Under the pieces are notes generated by a model, which had not been told where the DNA came from, searched no databases, and saw only the letters and a program-made list of their open reading frames with translations. The position numbers and the translations under genes were made by a program. Shown here one piece after another: positions 7,717 through 16,249 of a stretch of DNA of 64,000 nt; within the stretch, counting starts at the first letter, position 1, and every line of letters begins with the position of its first letter. Origin of the DNA: Hymenobacter lucidus. Lineage in GTDB: Bacteria > Bacteroidota > Bacteroidia > Cytophagales > Hymenobacteraceae. The stretch is taken from the NCBI RefSeq assembly GCF_020447265.1, contig NZ_JAJADR010000003.1:62001-126000 (forward strand). The letters are read 5' to 3'.

Positions 7717-8895
7717 CTACAGTTTGCCCACGCCTGCACCCTGCACCACTATTTCCTTCACCTGGGCCGCGTCGTTCAGCACCGAGGCATATTGGTAGGG
7801 CGGCGTTAACGAGCAGGTGCTGGTAGTGGGCTGGGAGCCGGTGCAGTCTACGTACATATTATCACTCACATCCCATTTACCCAGCACGTCGCTGTTTTTG
7901 GATACAACCGGGTTTTTCACATCCTCGAAGTAGTTCTTCTCCACCCGCAGGCATGCCCCTACCCGGCTGTTGATGCCGGTGCCATACACGTGCTTATAGT
8001 AGTTGTTAAAGGCATGGCCCGTCCCAAAGCGGTATACCGGCACCCGCTCGTGGATATTGAGGTAGTAGTTGTGGTGAAATGTAACTTTCCGGTCCCCCGC
8101 ATCCTTGTCGGAGTTGCCGATCAGGTGGGCTTTATGGTGGTCGTGGAAGTAATTCCAGGAAATGGTAATGAAGGCGCTGGCTCCTTTCGCGTCAATCAGG
8201 CCATCATACAGATCCTGGTTGAGCTGGGTGGCCGGATCTTGGTTGAAGAACTCGCAGTGGTCAAACCACAGGTTCTGGCTCGTGCCCTGAATCGTGATAC
8301 AGTCGCCGTCGTTTACCGCCACTTGAGGCCGCTTCTCGTCGTTGATCTTGGTGTTGGTAACGGTCGACATCGTGAACTTCAGGTTCTGCACGATGATGTT
8401 GCGCTGGTCGCTGATGGTGAGCCCGACGCCCTCCAGAAAGCCATTTTTGCCCACGCCCAGCAGGGTTTTGTTGGAACTCACCCGCACCGAAGCACCCTGC
8501 GTACCGCCCGAAATCGTACCGCTGATGGTAATGATGAGCGGCTCGGCGCTTTTGGCGTACTCCGTTAGCTCGGCCAGGGTAGTAGCGGCCACGGTGCGCC
8601 CGCCCGCCCCGCCGGTAGTGCCGCCGTTTTCCGTCGCAAAACCCACTGGCCCGAAGGCCGGCGTGATACTATTGGCCGCTACCGGAGTGCCACCAGCAGT
8701 TGCCGGCACCGCGCCGCCCACGGCCGGCGTGGCCGCCTGGGCCGCCCCCGTTACTCCAGCCGATTCTACCGGTTTTTTAGCGCAGGCCAGCATGCTGATC
8801 AATAAGCCGGCGGCTACGATTGGTTTGGTAACAATACTCAGGCGCTGGAAACAGGCAACGGGCGCAACAGGTAGCTTAGGGACTTGGAAATTCAC
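7717..8895 (-). CDS. Lipoprotein pectate lyase (PL1)
   Basis: This polysaccharide lyase family 1 enzyme is anchored as a lipoprotein. The lipobox is ISMLAC, with the acylated Cys about 38 residues from the chosen start. An Ala/Gly/Thr-rich linker follows, then a beta-helix with FATENGGTTGG, DGDCITIQG, LWFDHCEFF, ISWNYFHDHHKAHLIG and the RVPVYR motif that carries the PL1 catalytic Arg. The GTG at 8895 is preferred because it gives a plausible lipoprotein signal peptide and leaves the inverted repeat at 8965-9060 outside the gene; in-frame starts up to 9036 are possible. It is third in the GH28-GH105-PL1 operon. It probably attacks oligogalacturonates at the cell surface. Confidence 0.9.
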   Translation of the reverse strand: MNFQVPKLPVAPVACFQRLSIVTKPIVAAGLLISMLACAKKPVESAGVTGAAQAATPAVGGAVPATAGGTPVAANSITPAFGPVGFATENGGTTGGAGGRTVAATTLAELTEYAKSAEPLIITISGTISGGTQGASVRVSSNKTLLGVGKNGFLEGVGLTISDQRNIIVQNLKFTMSTVTNTKINDEKRPQVAVNDGDCITIQGTSQNLWFDHCEFFNQDPATQLNQDLYDGLIDAKGASAFITISWNYFHDHHKAHLIGNSDKDAGDRKVTFHHNYYLNIHERVPVYRFGTGHAFNNYYKHVYGTGINSRVGACLRVEKNYFEDVKNPVVSKNSDVLGKWDVSDNMYVDCTGSQPTTSTCSLTPPYQYASVLNDAAQVKEIVVQGAGVGKL

Positions 8896-8964
8896 AATAG
8901 GGAGAGTTAGGAGCCGTTTTTCGGAGTTCACGAAGCCGGCAGAGCAGATACTATACAAAACGAG

Positions 8965-9060
8965 GAAGCGCAAACCGTTCGTCGGCCGCTCCGCCATTTC
9001 CCACTTAACTGGAATGGCCAGAGCTTTCCTCACCACGAGGCCGACGTCCGGTTTGCGCTT
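8965..9060. repeat. Long inverted repeat between the GH105 and PL1 genes
   Basis: The arm at 8965-8987 (GAAGCGCAAACCG and on) pairs with 9039-9061 (GGCCGACGTCCGGTTTGCGC and on) with only a few mismatches, leaving a loop of about 50 nt. The transcript of the operon could fold here. It could act as a processing or stabilising hairpin, or be a dispersed repeat. There is no T run after it. Confidence 0.65.
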
Positions 9061-9066
9061 TACCTC

Positions 9067-10995
9067 CTAGCGTTTCGACTGTTGCAGCAGCCAGTTGGCC
9101 AGGTCTTTCCCCGCTTGAAAATTCTCGTATTCGGCCGGAATCTTGCGGCCGTCCACGTATTCGTTGTACAGCCACGGGTCACCCACGGCCAGTACGGTGC
9201 CCTTGCCCAGCTTGGCAGTGGCCACAATGTTATCCGGGCCCTGCACAATGACGGCTTGGGCAGGTTTGGTCAGCGCCAAGGGCGAGAGTTCTTTGATGTA
9301 GGCGGCGTGGGCTTTGGTGAAAACCGGGTTGCCGGGCGTCAGAGTCACTTTGCCCTGCTCAAACTGGCTGCCTTTCACCATGTTCACGCTTTTGCTGGTG
9401 TACTGGATACCGAACGATTTGGCCAGCTCGTTGAAGCGCTTGGTTTCGCAGTTGGCCGTGTCGTTGGCCATCAGCACCAGCACGCCGCCGTCTTTCACCC
9501 AGTCGGTCAGCACCTTGGTGTCGGCGGCCGTTACGAAGTTGGGCTTAGCCGTTTCCTTCTTGGTGTCCGGGTCCACGATGATGTAGACGTCGACGCCCTT
9601 GAGCGAGGCCTTGGTGGGCGCGGTCGGCACCGAAACGGTTTTGGCGCCCAGGTCGCGGAAGGTGTTGCCCCAGAGCCAGAAGCCCGAGTGCATCCGGTCT
9701 TCCCAGGTGTAGTGAAACCGCTCCTGCTGACCGGTAATGGCGCTTTTGCGGTACTCGTTGTTGAAGTAGTAGTCGAGGCCGATGGTTTTGTTCTGCCCCA
9801 CTTTCAGCGTCTCGGCAATTTCCATTTCCAACGCCGCCATAATGAACGGCCCTACCCCTTTCAGGTCGTTTTTGCGCAGCGGCTCACTCAGGTAGTACTC
9901 GAAGCTGCCGTCGCGGTATGGGTTGCCGCCCAGGCCGCCCACGCTAACCGTGCCATTGAAGGCCAGGGCGCCGTTTTCCTCGGCCACAAAGGTTTTGATC
10001 AGCCCGTCGTAGCCTTTCTTGGCTACTTCAGCGTACTTTTTATCGAGGTAGCCCATGCGTACGCCCTTGGCCAGCATATACACAAACATGCTGCTGCCCG
10101 AGGCTTCGGCGTAGTTGCCCTTGCGCTCAGCTTGGTCGACTACCAGGGCCCAGGTGCCGGTTTTGGCATCCTGGTACTTAGCCAGCACCGGGGCCAGGCG
10201 CTGCACGTTCTTGATGAGTTGTTGGCGCTGCGGGTGGTTCTGGGGGAAATAGTCGAGCACGTCGACTAGCGCCATGGCATACCAGCCCATGCCCCGGTCC
10301 CAGAAGTTGGGGCTCTGGCCGGTGGTTTTGTTGGCCCACTTCTGCTCCTTGCTTTCGTCGTAGCCGTGGTACATCAGCCCCGTTTTGGGGTCTACGAGGT
10401 GCTTTTCGATGAGGGCAAACTGCTTGGCCACGTCGTCGAAGCCCTCGGGCTTGTTGAACACGGCGCTGTATTCGGCGTAGAAAGGCTCGGCCATGTAAAG
10501 GCCGTCGAGCCACATCTGGTTCTGGTACACTTTCTTGTGCCAGAAGCCGCCTTCCTTGGTACGGGGCTGGCCGTCGAGCTGCTTGCGCAAGAGCTGGGCC
10601 GCCTTGATGTACTTCTCCTGCTTGGGCACCGATGTCTGGCTCATCGTGAGCAGGGAGTGGCCGGTGGTCAGGTTGTCGAGGTTGTAATCTTCGAGCTTAT
10701 ACGTCCGGATGGTACCATCCTCGCGCACAAACTGGTCGAGGTCCTTCTGCAGGTAGGTGAAGTACTTGGCCTCGCCGGTACGGTTCCAGACGCGCTCCAG
10801 GGCTTTCAGCATCAGGCCCTGCTCGTAGTCCCAACGGGCGGTTTTGCGGGAGCCAATCAAGATGGAGTCGGGGTGCCAGCCGATAAAGGAATCGGCCATG
10901 CGCTGCGACATCGGCTTGGCCGGCGCGGCGGTTTGGGCTTCGGCGGCCGAAGAAAGGGCCAGCAGGCTCAATAACAGGGAAACGGGCTTTTTCAC
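9067..10995 (-). CDS. GH105 unsaturated rhamnogalacturonyl hydrolase with C-terminal DUF4350-like domain
   Basis: The enzyme removes unsaturated uronic acid residues left by lyases, feeding KduI. A signal peptide ends near residue 20 (AEAQ). Residues 30-395 form an alpha/alpha-barrel with NQMWLDGLYMAEPF, which carries the expected catalytic Asp, plus WDRGMGWYAMALVDVL and YAEASGSSMFVYMLAKG. Residues 440-642 form a second domain (VDVYIIVDPDTKKE, VLTDWVKDGGVLVLMAND, GKGTVLAVGDPWLYNEY) of glutamine-amidotransferase-like or DUF4350-like character. This fusion is common in Bacteroidota GH105 proteins. The gene starts five bases after the GH28 stop, so the two are co-transcribed. Periplasmic location is likely. 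Confidence 0.93.
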   Translation of the reverse strand: MKKPVSLLLSLLALSSAAEAQTAAPAKPMSQRMADSFIGWHPDSILIGSRKTARWDYEQGLMLKALERVWNRTGEAKYFTYLQKDLDQFVREDGTIRTYKLEDYNLDNLTTGHSLLTMSQTSVPKQEKYIKAAQLLRKQLDGQPRTKEGGFWHKKVYQNQMWLDGLYMAEPFYAEYSAVFNKPEGFDDVAKQFALIEKHLVDPKTGLMYHGYDESKEQKWANKTTGQSPNFWDRGMGWYAMALVDVLDYFPQNHPQRQQLIKNVQRLAPVLAKYQDAKTGTWALVVDQAERKGNYAEASGSSMFVYMLAKGVRMGYLDKKYAEVAKKGYDGLIKTFVAEENGALAFNGTVSVGGLGGNPYRDGSFEYYLSEPLRKNDLKGVGPFIMAALEMEIAETLKVGQNKTIGLDYYFNNEYRKSAITGQQERFHYTWEDRMHSGFWLWGNTFRDLGAKTVSVPTAPTKASLKGVDVYIIVDPDTKKETAKPNFVTAADTKVLTDWVKDGGVLVLMANDTANCETKRFNELAKSFGIQYTSKSVNMVKGSQFEQGKVTLTPGNPVFTKAHAAYIKELSPLALTKPAQAVIVQGPDNIVATAKLGKGTVLAVGDPWLYNEYVDGRKIPAEYENFQAGKDLANWLLQQSKR

Positions 10996-11000
10996 GGGTC

Positions 11001-12662
11001 TTAGAGCTTGGAAATGGTTACCGTTTTCTTGGAAACTTTGTCGCCGAATTCCAGGTCTTTCTTCGCGGCTTTGGTGTCGGTGTTAGCCAGCTTCACGTTC
11101 TTGGCCCGGTCGCCCGTCACGCGCATCAGCAAGGCCGCGCCCGGCGTGTACTTGATACCGTCGAGGGTAATATCCTTGCTGTTCTGGATTTCCATTACCG
11201 GCAGCGTCTCCTTGGTCAGCATGGTTACGTTTTTCAGCCGGATATTCTCGGCCTCGATGCACACCAGGCCCTTTTTGGCCTGCATCACCGCGTTTTCAAT
11301 CACGATGTCGCGCAGGGGCATTTCGGGCAGACCGCGCAGCATAATGGCCGTTTCGGCCCCGTTGCAGGTAATATCCCGAATGTCGATGTGGCGGAACTGA
11401 GGTGTGCCCTCCCCCAGCGGCTCAGCCTTGATAACGGGCGGCGCCGTCGATTCGCCGGCCAGCGGCACTGGGTCTTTGGCCATGTAGTATAGGTCAAAGA
11501 TGATGGCCTGGCCCACGATATCCTTCATATCCACGTTGTTGATGAAGATATTCTCCACCACCCCACCCCGGCCCCGGGCCGCCTTGAAGCGCAGCCCGAT
11601 GTCGGTACCCATAAAGGTGAGGTTGTAAGCATAGATGTTGCGCGCCCCGCCCGACATTTCCGAGCCAATCACGAAGCCGCCGTGAGCGTGGTACACTTTC
11701 GTGTCGCGGATAATGAAGTTCTCGGTGGGCACACCGCGCTTGCGGCCCTGCTCGTCGCGGCCCGACTTGATGCAGATGCCGTCGTCGCCTACGTCGAAGG
11801 TGCAGCCTTCCACGATGCCGTTTTTGCAGGATTCGAGGTCAATGGCGTCGGTATTCTGACCGTACTCGGGGTTGAGCACCGTCACGTTGCGCACCGTAAT
11901 GTCCTCGCTCAGCAGCGGGTGCAACGACCACGCGGGCGAGTTCTGAAACGTAACGCCTTCCAACATCAGGCGCTTGCAATGGTCGAGCACGAGCATATCG
12001 GGCCGCAGGAAATCCCGAATTTCCTCATAATCCTTCACCGTTTTGCCCTCTTTCCAATAGAAGGCTTCCGGAATGGTCGAGCCCTTCAGCGAAGCCGCCG
12101 ACGGATACCAGGTGTCTTTTTTGTCGTTCGTCACACCGCCGCCTTCCACCAGCCGTTTCCACTGGGTTTCGGTCAGCTTGCTTTTCTTTACCGAACGCCA
12201 GGTGTTGCCCGCGCCATCGAAGGTACCGAGGCCGGTTACGGCAATGTTTTCCAAGTCTTTACCGTAGATCTGGGCCTGGTTGCGCACCGCCTCCACGCCT
12301 TCCCAGCTGGTCCGGATCAGGTGGTAGTCGTCGTGCTGGGCGCTGAACTGCACGAAGGCGCCTTTAGCCAGGTGCAGGTTCACGTTGCTGCGCATCTCAA
12401 TGGGGCCGGTCAGCCAATGCCCGCGCGGCACCAGTACCACGCCGCCACCGGCTTTGCTGCTGGCATCAATGGCTTGCTGAATAGCAGTGCTCTTGGTGAG
12501 GCCGTCGGGCAAAGCCCCAAACTTCACAATCGACAGGGTATCGGCGCGGAAGGAGGGCGTTTTAACCGTGGGCAGGTTGGGCCGGGGCTGGTCGGCGGCC
12601 AGGGCCGCGCAGCCGGTGAAAAGCAGGCCCAGCGTGGCCGTAAAGGCAAAAGGAAATTTCAT
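11001..12662 (-). CDS. GH28 polygalacturonase
   Basis: This 553-residue secreted hydrolase cleaves alpha-1,4-galacturonosyl bonds, probably in the periplasm (signal peptide ending near LAADQ, residue 24). The GH28 signature residues are present: NTDAIDLESC, GDDGICIKSG with the catalytic Asp pair, HAHGGFVIGSEMSGG and LRFKAARGRGG. The N-terminal RADTLSIVKFGALPDG segment matches the start of family beta-helices. It is first in the GH28-GH105-PL1 operon, with operator 4 lying 187 bp upstream. An exo-acting mode is likely from its similarity in outline to Bacteroidota exo-polygalacturonases, but this is inference. Confidence 0.94.
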   Translation of the reverse strand: MKFPFAFTATLGLLFTGCAALAADQPRPNLPTVKTPSFRADTLSIVKFGALPDGLTKSTAIQQAIDASSKAGGGVVLVPRGHWLTGPIEMRSNVNLHLAKGAFVQFSAQHDDYHLIRTSWEGVEAVRNQAQIYGKDLENIAVTGLGTFDGAGNTWRSVKKSKLTETQWKRLVEGGGVTNDKKDTWYPSAASLKGSTIPEAFYWKEGKTVKDYEEIRDFLRPDMLVLDHCKRLMLEGVTFQNSPAWSLHPLLSEDITVRNVTVLNPEYGQNTDAIDLESCKNGIVEGCTFDVGDDGICIKSGRDEQGRKRGVPTENFIIRDTKVYHAHGGFVIGSEMSGGARNIYAYNLTFMGTDIGLRFKAARGRGGVVENIFINNVDMKDIVGQAIIFDLYYMAKDPVPLAGESTAPPVIKAEPLGEGTPQFRHIDIRDITCNGAETAIMLRGLPEMPLRDIVIENAVMQAKKGLVCIEAENIRLKNVTMLTKETLPVMEIQNSKDITLDGIKYTPGAALLMRVTGDRAKNVKLANTDTKAAKKDLEFGDKVSKKTVTISKL

Positions 12663-12848
12663 ACGGGGTGGTTTTACGTCTACCGGAGGGTTGGGAAGCA
12701 GACTACAGAAAGGAGAGAATTGGCCGGGAATGAATACCCAAACAATTACACTATTCCAGGAATAGGGCTAGACAAAGACCTTGCCTATACTTCCGTTAAG
12801 ATTGAAGGAAATTCAGGATTCTTCACCGAAACGGGCATATTATCTATG

Positions 12849-12872
12849 CAAACGTTACCGGGAACGTTCTCA
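12849..12872 (+). promoter_or_regulatory. Putative LacI-family operator 4, upstream of the GH28 operon
   Basis: GCAAACGTT, ACCGGG, AACGTTCTC matches the copies at 1922, 3194 and 7633. The GCAAACGTT half faces the GH28 gene. The rest of the 12663-13054 spacer shows no gene. Confidence 0.8.
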
Positions 12873-13054
12873 AACGGTCATCAGCGCTTGTATTTTCAGC
12901 ATCTGCTGCCAGCATTTTAAAGTCCAGTAGTGCTATTTGCTGCCCCGGCCGCGCAATGAAATGCACCGACGATTGGCTTTTACCCCGGTTGCGCCAAGCG
13001 GGACTTTAGTTGTACCACATGGCTTATGTTTATTTAAATTAATTCTAAATAAAT

Positions 13055-13085
13055 TTTGCAAAGCCGAAAGAGGCTACTACATTTG
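13055..13085 (+). promoter_or_regulatory. Bacteroidota-type promoter for the small gene at 13186
   Basis: TTTG at 13055-13058, a 19-bp spacer and TACATTTG at 13078-13085 match the Bacteroidota consensus (TTTG, N19, TAnnTTTG) exactly. The surrounding DNA is AT-rich. The start codon is 100 bp downstream. Confidence 0.75.
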
Positions 13086-13185
13086 AACATGTTTAGACAG
13101 ATTCTAAATAGAGAAACAGGTAAAGTTTTAGCCTATCAGCCCGCTTTGCCCGAAGCCTTATTTTGATAATCAACTTTCGCCTCTT

Positions 13186-13512
13186 ATGCGTCAATATCTG
13201 CATCACAACGATTTCGGCTGCATTTCGCGCTGCCCCAGTGGCTGCTGTCTGCACCTGTACTTTGGCAATGTGGCTCTGTGCCTGAAGACCGACGAGCTAA
13301 CCGAATGGCGGCACGTAACGGCCCGCTTGTATCAGCAGCACGCCCCGCTCCTGCCCGACACCACCAGCCGGTGCATCACGCTGCCAGGACCGGTCGAGTA
13401 TCAGGCTTTCGTGTTCACGCTGGAAGAGGTTTTTCTGCTCCACGACCTGCTGATGAGCGCCGGCCTGCTACTAGAAGCCGAGCTGATTCTGGCCGGCGGG
13501 CTGGTGGAATAG
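13186..13512 (+). CDS. Small conserved-looking protein with N-terminal Cys cluster (possibly DUF6686)
   Basis: The 108-residue product has no signal peptide. Three cysteines cluster near the N-terminus (CISRCPSGCC), followed by LHLYFGNVALCL, a spaced hydrophobic middle and a Leu-rich helix at the end (FTLEEVFLLHDLLMSAGLLLEAELI). This resembles, from memory, the small Bacteroidota family DUF6686; metal binding by the cysteines is possible but not shown. A strong consensus promoter lies upstream and the gene stands alone between the GH28 operon and otsAB. Confidence 0.75.
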   Translation: MRQYLHHNDFGCISRCPSGCCLHLYFGNVALCLKTDELTEWRHVTARLYQQHAPLLPDTTSRCITLPGPVEYQAFVFTLEEVFLLHDLLMSAGLLLEAELILAGGLVE

Positions 13513-13709
13513 CGGCGGAAACGGGACTGATAGTCAACTTTATTTCGCCGGCAACACTACTAAGGCTTAAATATCTGCTGCATAGAATATTAACAACGGT
13601 AATAAAGCCCTGACCTAGCGTTCTGCTGAGGTAGGCGAAAAGGCTTTTTTGGGCGCAATCTAGTTTTCTCCCGTAAGTAAAGGGCTGAAGAACCAGAAGT
13701 TGAACGCCT

Positions 13710-15890
13710 ATGTCTCGTACTATTATTGTCTCCAACCGCCTGCCCACTAAGGCGCAGCGCACCGAAGAAGGTCTCCATTTTACGCCCAGTGAGGGCGGCT
13801 TAGCCACTGGTTTGGGCTCCATTTATAGGGCCGAAGGGAACGTGTGGGTAGGCTGGCCCGGCCTGGAAATTGAAGACCCTATTGAGCAGCAGTTCGTGAC
13901 CCGGGAGCTGCGCGACGACAGCATGGCCCCGGTATTCCTGACCCAGGACGAAATCCGGGACTACTACGAGGGCTTCAGCAACGAGCTGCTGTGGCCTACG
14001 TTCCACTATTTCAGTCAGCACGCGGTGTATGAGCAGGCCTACTGGGACTCGTATGTGGGCGTGAACCAGAAGTTTTGCGACGCGGTGCTGGCTTTGGCCG
14101 GACCCGACGACACCATCTGGGTGCACGACTACCAGCTGCTGCTGCTGCCCCAGATGCTGCGCGCGGCCCGGCCCGAGTGCAGCATCGGCTTTTTCCTGCA
14201 CATCCCGTTTCCCTCGCACGAGCTGATCAGGGTGCTACCCTGGCGGCAGGAGCTGCTCGAAGGCATGCTGGGGGCCGACCTCATTGGGTTTCACACCTAC
14301 GGCTACATGCGCCACTTCCTCAGCTCAGCGGCCCAGCTGCTGGGCTACCCCAGCCAGAACGGCCTGATTGAGGTGGGCCAGCGCACGGTGCTGGTCGATG
14401 CTTTTCCAATGGGCATCGACTATGACAAATACGCGCAGGTGGCCGAGTCGGAGGAGGCGCGGGAGTGCGAGCAGCTCTACCGCGACGCGCTGAACGACTC
14501 CCGGGTGATTCTCAGCATCGACCGGCTCGACTACACCAAGGGCATTGCCGAGCGGCTGCGGGCCTACGAGCAGATGCTGCAACTCTACCCCGAGTGGCGG
14601 GGCCGCGTAACGCTGCTGATGCTGGTGGTGCCCTCGCGCGACCAGGTGGAGAAATACCGCGCCCTGAAAGTGGAAATAGACGAGCTGGTGGGCCGTATCA
14701 ATGCCGACTACCGCACTATTGCCTGGATGCCGATTCAGTACTTCTACCGCTCGTTTCCGCTGGAGCATCTCTCGGGCCTCTACCGATTGGCTGAAGTGGC
14801 CCTGGTAACGCCCATGCGCGACGGCATGAACCTGGTAGCCAAGGAATTTGTGGCTAGCAAGGGCGACCGGCCCGGGGTGCTCATTCTGAGTGAGCGGGCC
14901 GGCGCGGCGCGGGAGCTGTCGGATGCGCTAATTATCAACCCCACCGACACCCGGCAGCTGGCCGAAGCCATGCACGAGGCCCTGGTGATGCCCGAAGACG
15001 AGCAGCTGCTGCGCATGAGCAATATGCAGGCCCTGGTGAGCACCTACAATGTGTATCACTGGGTACGGCTTTTCATGGACCGGCTCACCTACATCAAGCT
15101 CAAGCAGCAAACCCTGGCCACCGATACGCTGGGGCCGCAGGAGCTGCAGCAGCTCCGCACCGACTTCGACCAGGCCCGGCAGCGGCTGTTGTTTCTCGAC
15201 TACGACGGCACGCTGGTGCCCTTCACCAAGAACCCGCAGCACGCCAAGCCCGACGAGGAGCTGCGCCTGCTGCTACAGGCCCTGAGTGCCGACCCGCGCA
15301 ACCGGGTGGTTATCATCAGTGGGCGCGACCGGGATACGCTCTTCCGCTGGCTCGGCGACCTGCCGCTGGACTTCATTACCGAGCACGGCGTGTGGCTGCG
15401 GGCCCAGGGTGCCGACGAAGAATGGACGATGCTGCAGCCGATGTCGGCGAGCTGGAAGACTGAAATCCGGCCGTTTATGGAACTGATTGTGAGCCGTACG
15501 GCGGGCTCGTTCATTGAAGAAAAGGAATACTCGCTGGTGTGGCATTACCGCCGCGCCGATGCCGACCTGGGCGACGTGCGGGCCCGGGAGCTGGTGAGTC
15601 ACCTCAGCTTTATGGCTTCCAACACCGATTTGCAGGTGCTGGAGGGCAACAAGGTGGTCGAAATAAAGAATGCCGGCGTGAACAAAGGCGCGGCAGCGGC
15701 CCGATGGCTCGCCACCTACCCCGCCGACTTTATCCTGGCCATCGGCGACGACCGGACCGACGAAGACACCTTCCAGGCCATGCCCGAGGATGCCTACACA
15801 GTGAAGGTGGGCGAAACCGGCCGCTCCTTTGCCCGCTTCCATATTAAGTCGCACCAGGATGTGCGCCGCACGTTGCGGGCCCTGCTATAA
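13710..15890 (+). CDS. otsAB: Bifunctional trehalose-6-phosphate synthase/phosphatase (OtsA-OtsB fusion)
   Basis: This 726-residue cytoplasmic enzyme makes trehalose from UDP-glucose and glucose-6-phosphate in two steps. Residues 1-465 are the GT20 synthase: [39 protein letters not shown] and [14 protein letters not shown]. Residues 490-726 are the HAD phosphatase: [11 protein letters not shown] with the nucleophile Asp, [21 protein letters not shown] and [10 protein letters not shown]. Such fusions are usual in Bacteroidota. It faces a GH15 hydrolase across the 42-bp hairpin array. Trehalose would serve as an osmolyte or desiccation protectant. Both active sites look intact. Confidence 0.97.
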   Translation: MSRTIIVSNRLPTKAQRTEEGLHFTPSEGGLATGLGSIYRAEGNVWVGWPGLEIEDPIEQQFVTRELRDDSMAPVFLTQDEIRDYYEGFSNELLWPTFHYFSQHAVYEQAYWDSYVGVNQKFCDAVLALAGPDDTIWVHDYQLLLLPQMLRAARPECSIGFFLHIPFPSHELIRVLPWRQELLEGMLGADLIGFHTYGYMRHFLSSAAQLLGYPSQNGLIEVGQRTVLVDAFPMGIDYDKYAQVAESEEARECEQLYRDALNDSRVILSIDRLDYTKGIAERLRAYEQMLQLYPEWRGRVTLLMLVVPSRDQVEKYRALKVEIDELVGRINADYRTIAWMPIQYFYRSFPLEHLSGLYRLAEVALVTPMRDGMNLVAKEFVASKGDRPGVLILSERAGAARELSDALIINPTDTRQLAEAMHEALVMPEDEQLLRMSNMQALVSTYNVYHWVRLFMDRLTYIKLKQQTLATDTLGPQELQQLRTDFDQARQRLLFLDYDGTLVPFTKNPQHAKPDEELRLLLQALSADPRNRVVIISGRDRDTLFRWLGDLPLDFITEHGVWLRAQGADEEWTMLQPMSASWKTEIRPFMELIVSRTAGSFIEEKEYSLVWHYRRADADLGDVRARELVSHLSFMASNTDLQVLEGNKVVEIKNAGVNKGAAAARWLATYPADFILAIGDDRTDEDTFQAMPEDAYTVKVGETGRSFARFHIKSHQDVRRTLRALL

Positions 15891-15979
15891 CCTCCCCCGG
15901 CCCACATCTGCTTGATACGCTGGGTCCATGAGAGAGGGGAGCCACGGCGGCGCAGGAGATACCTGCGGCCTTTTTAGCA

Positions 15980-16019
15980 GCAAAACGCCCGTTGCGGAAA
16001 TCCGCAGCGGGCGTTTTGC
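15980..16019. terminator. Terminator-like hairpin after otsAB
   Basis: GCAAAACGCCCGTTGCGGA pairs with TCCGCAGCGGGCGTTTTGC (one mismatch) around an AA loop, followed by TTTC. It overlaps the first unit of the 42-bp array. It lies 90 bp after the otsAB stop. Confidence 0.75.
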
Positions 16020-16239
16020 TTTCGGTTTGGGCATTACGGATTTCCGCAATGGGTGTTTTGGGAGTGTTTTGCTTGTTGGGGATTTCCTCAGTGGCTATTT
16101 CGATACCGTTTTGACCATTGGGGAAATCCGCAATGCCTATTTCGCTGCCGTTTTGCCCGTTGGGGATTTCCCCAATGGCTATTTCAACCCCAAAAAGCCC
16201 GTTGGGGAAATCTCCAACGGGCCTTTTGGTGCAAGCAGT
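15988..16239. repeat. Six-unit 42-bp tandem array of short hairpins
   Basis: Units begin at 15988, 16030, 16072, 16114, 16156 and 16198, exactly 42 bp apart. Each starts with a version of CCCGTTGGGGATTTCCCCAA, itself a short palindrome, then TGGCTATTTC and a variable tail ending in GTTTTG or CAAAAAG. Because 42 is a multiple of three, a frame (15928-16404) stays open and would encode a 14-residue repeat of the form L-x-V-G-D-F-x-N-G-Y-F. All three forward frames are largely open, so coding is doubtful. The array fills the 359-bp gap between the convergent otsAB and GH15 genes. Confidence 0.9.
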
Positions 16240-16249
16240 ACCACTTCAC

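Noticed and set aside
9082..12920. Long open frames on the plus strand opposite the GH105 and GH28 genes
   Set aside because: Antisense shadows with no motifs; the minus-strand products are clear glycoside hydrolases.
15988..16239. 42-bp array as a CRISPR array
   Set aside because: Units are contiguous with no unique spacers of constant length, each unit is degenerate, and no cas gene is present.
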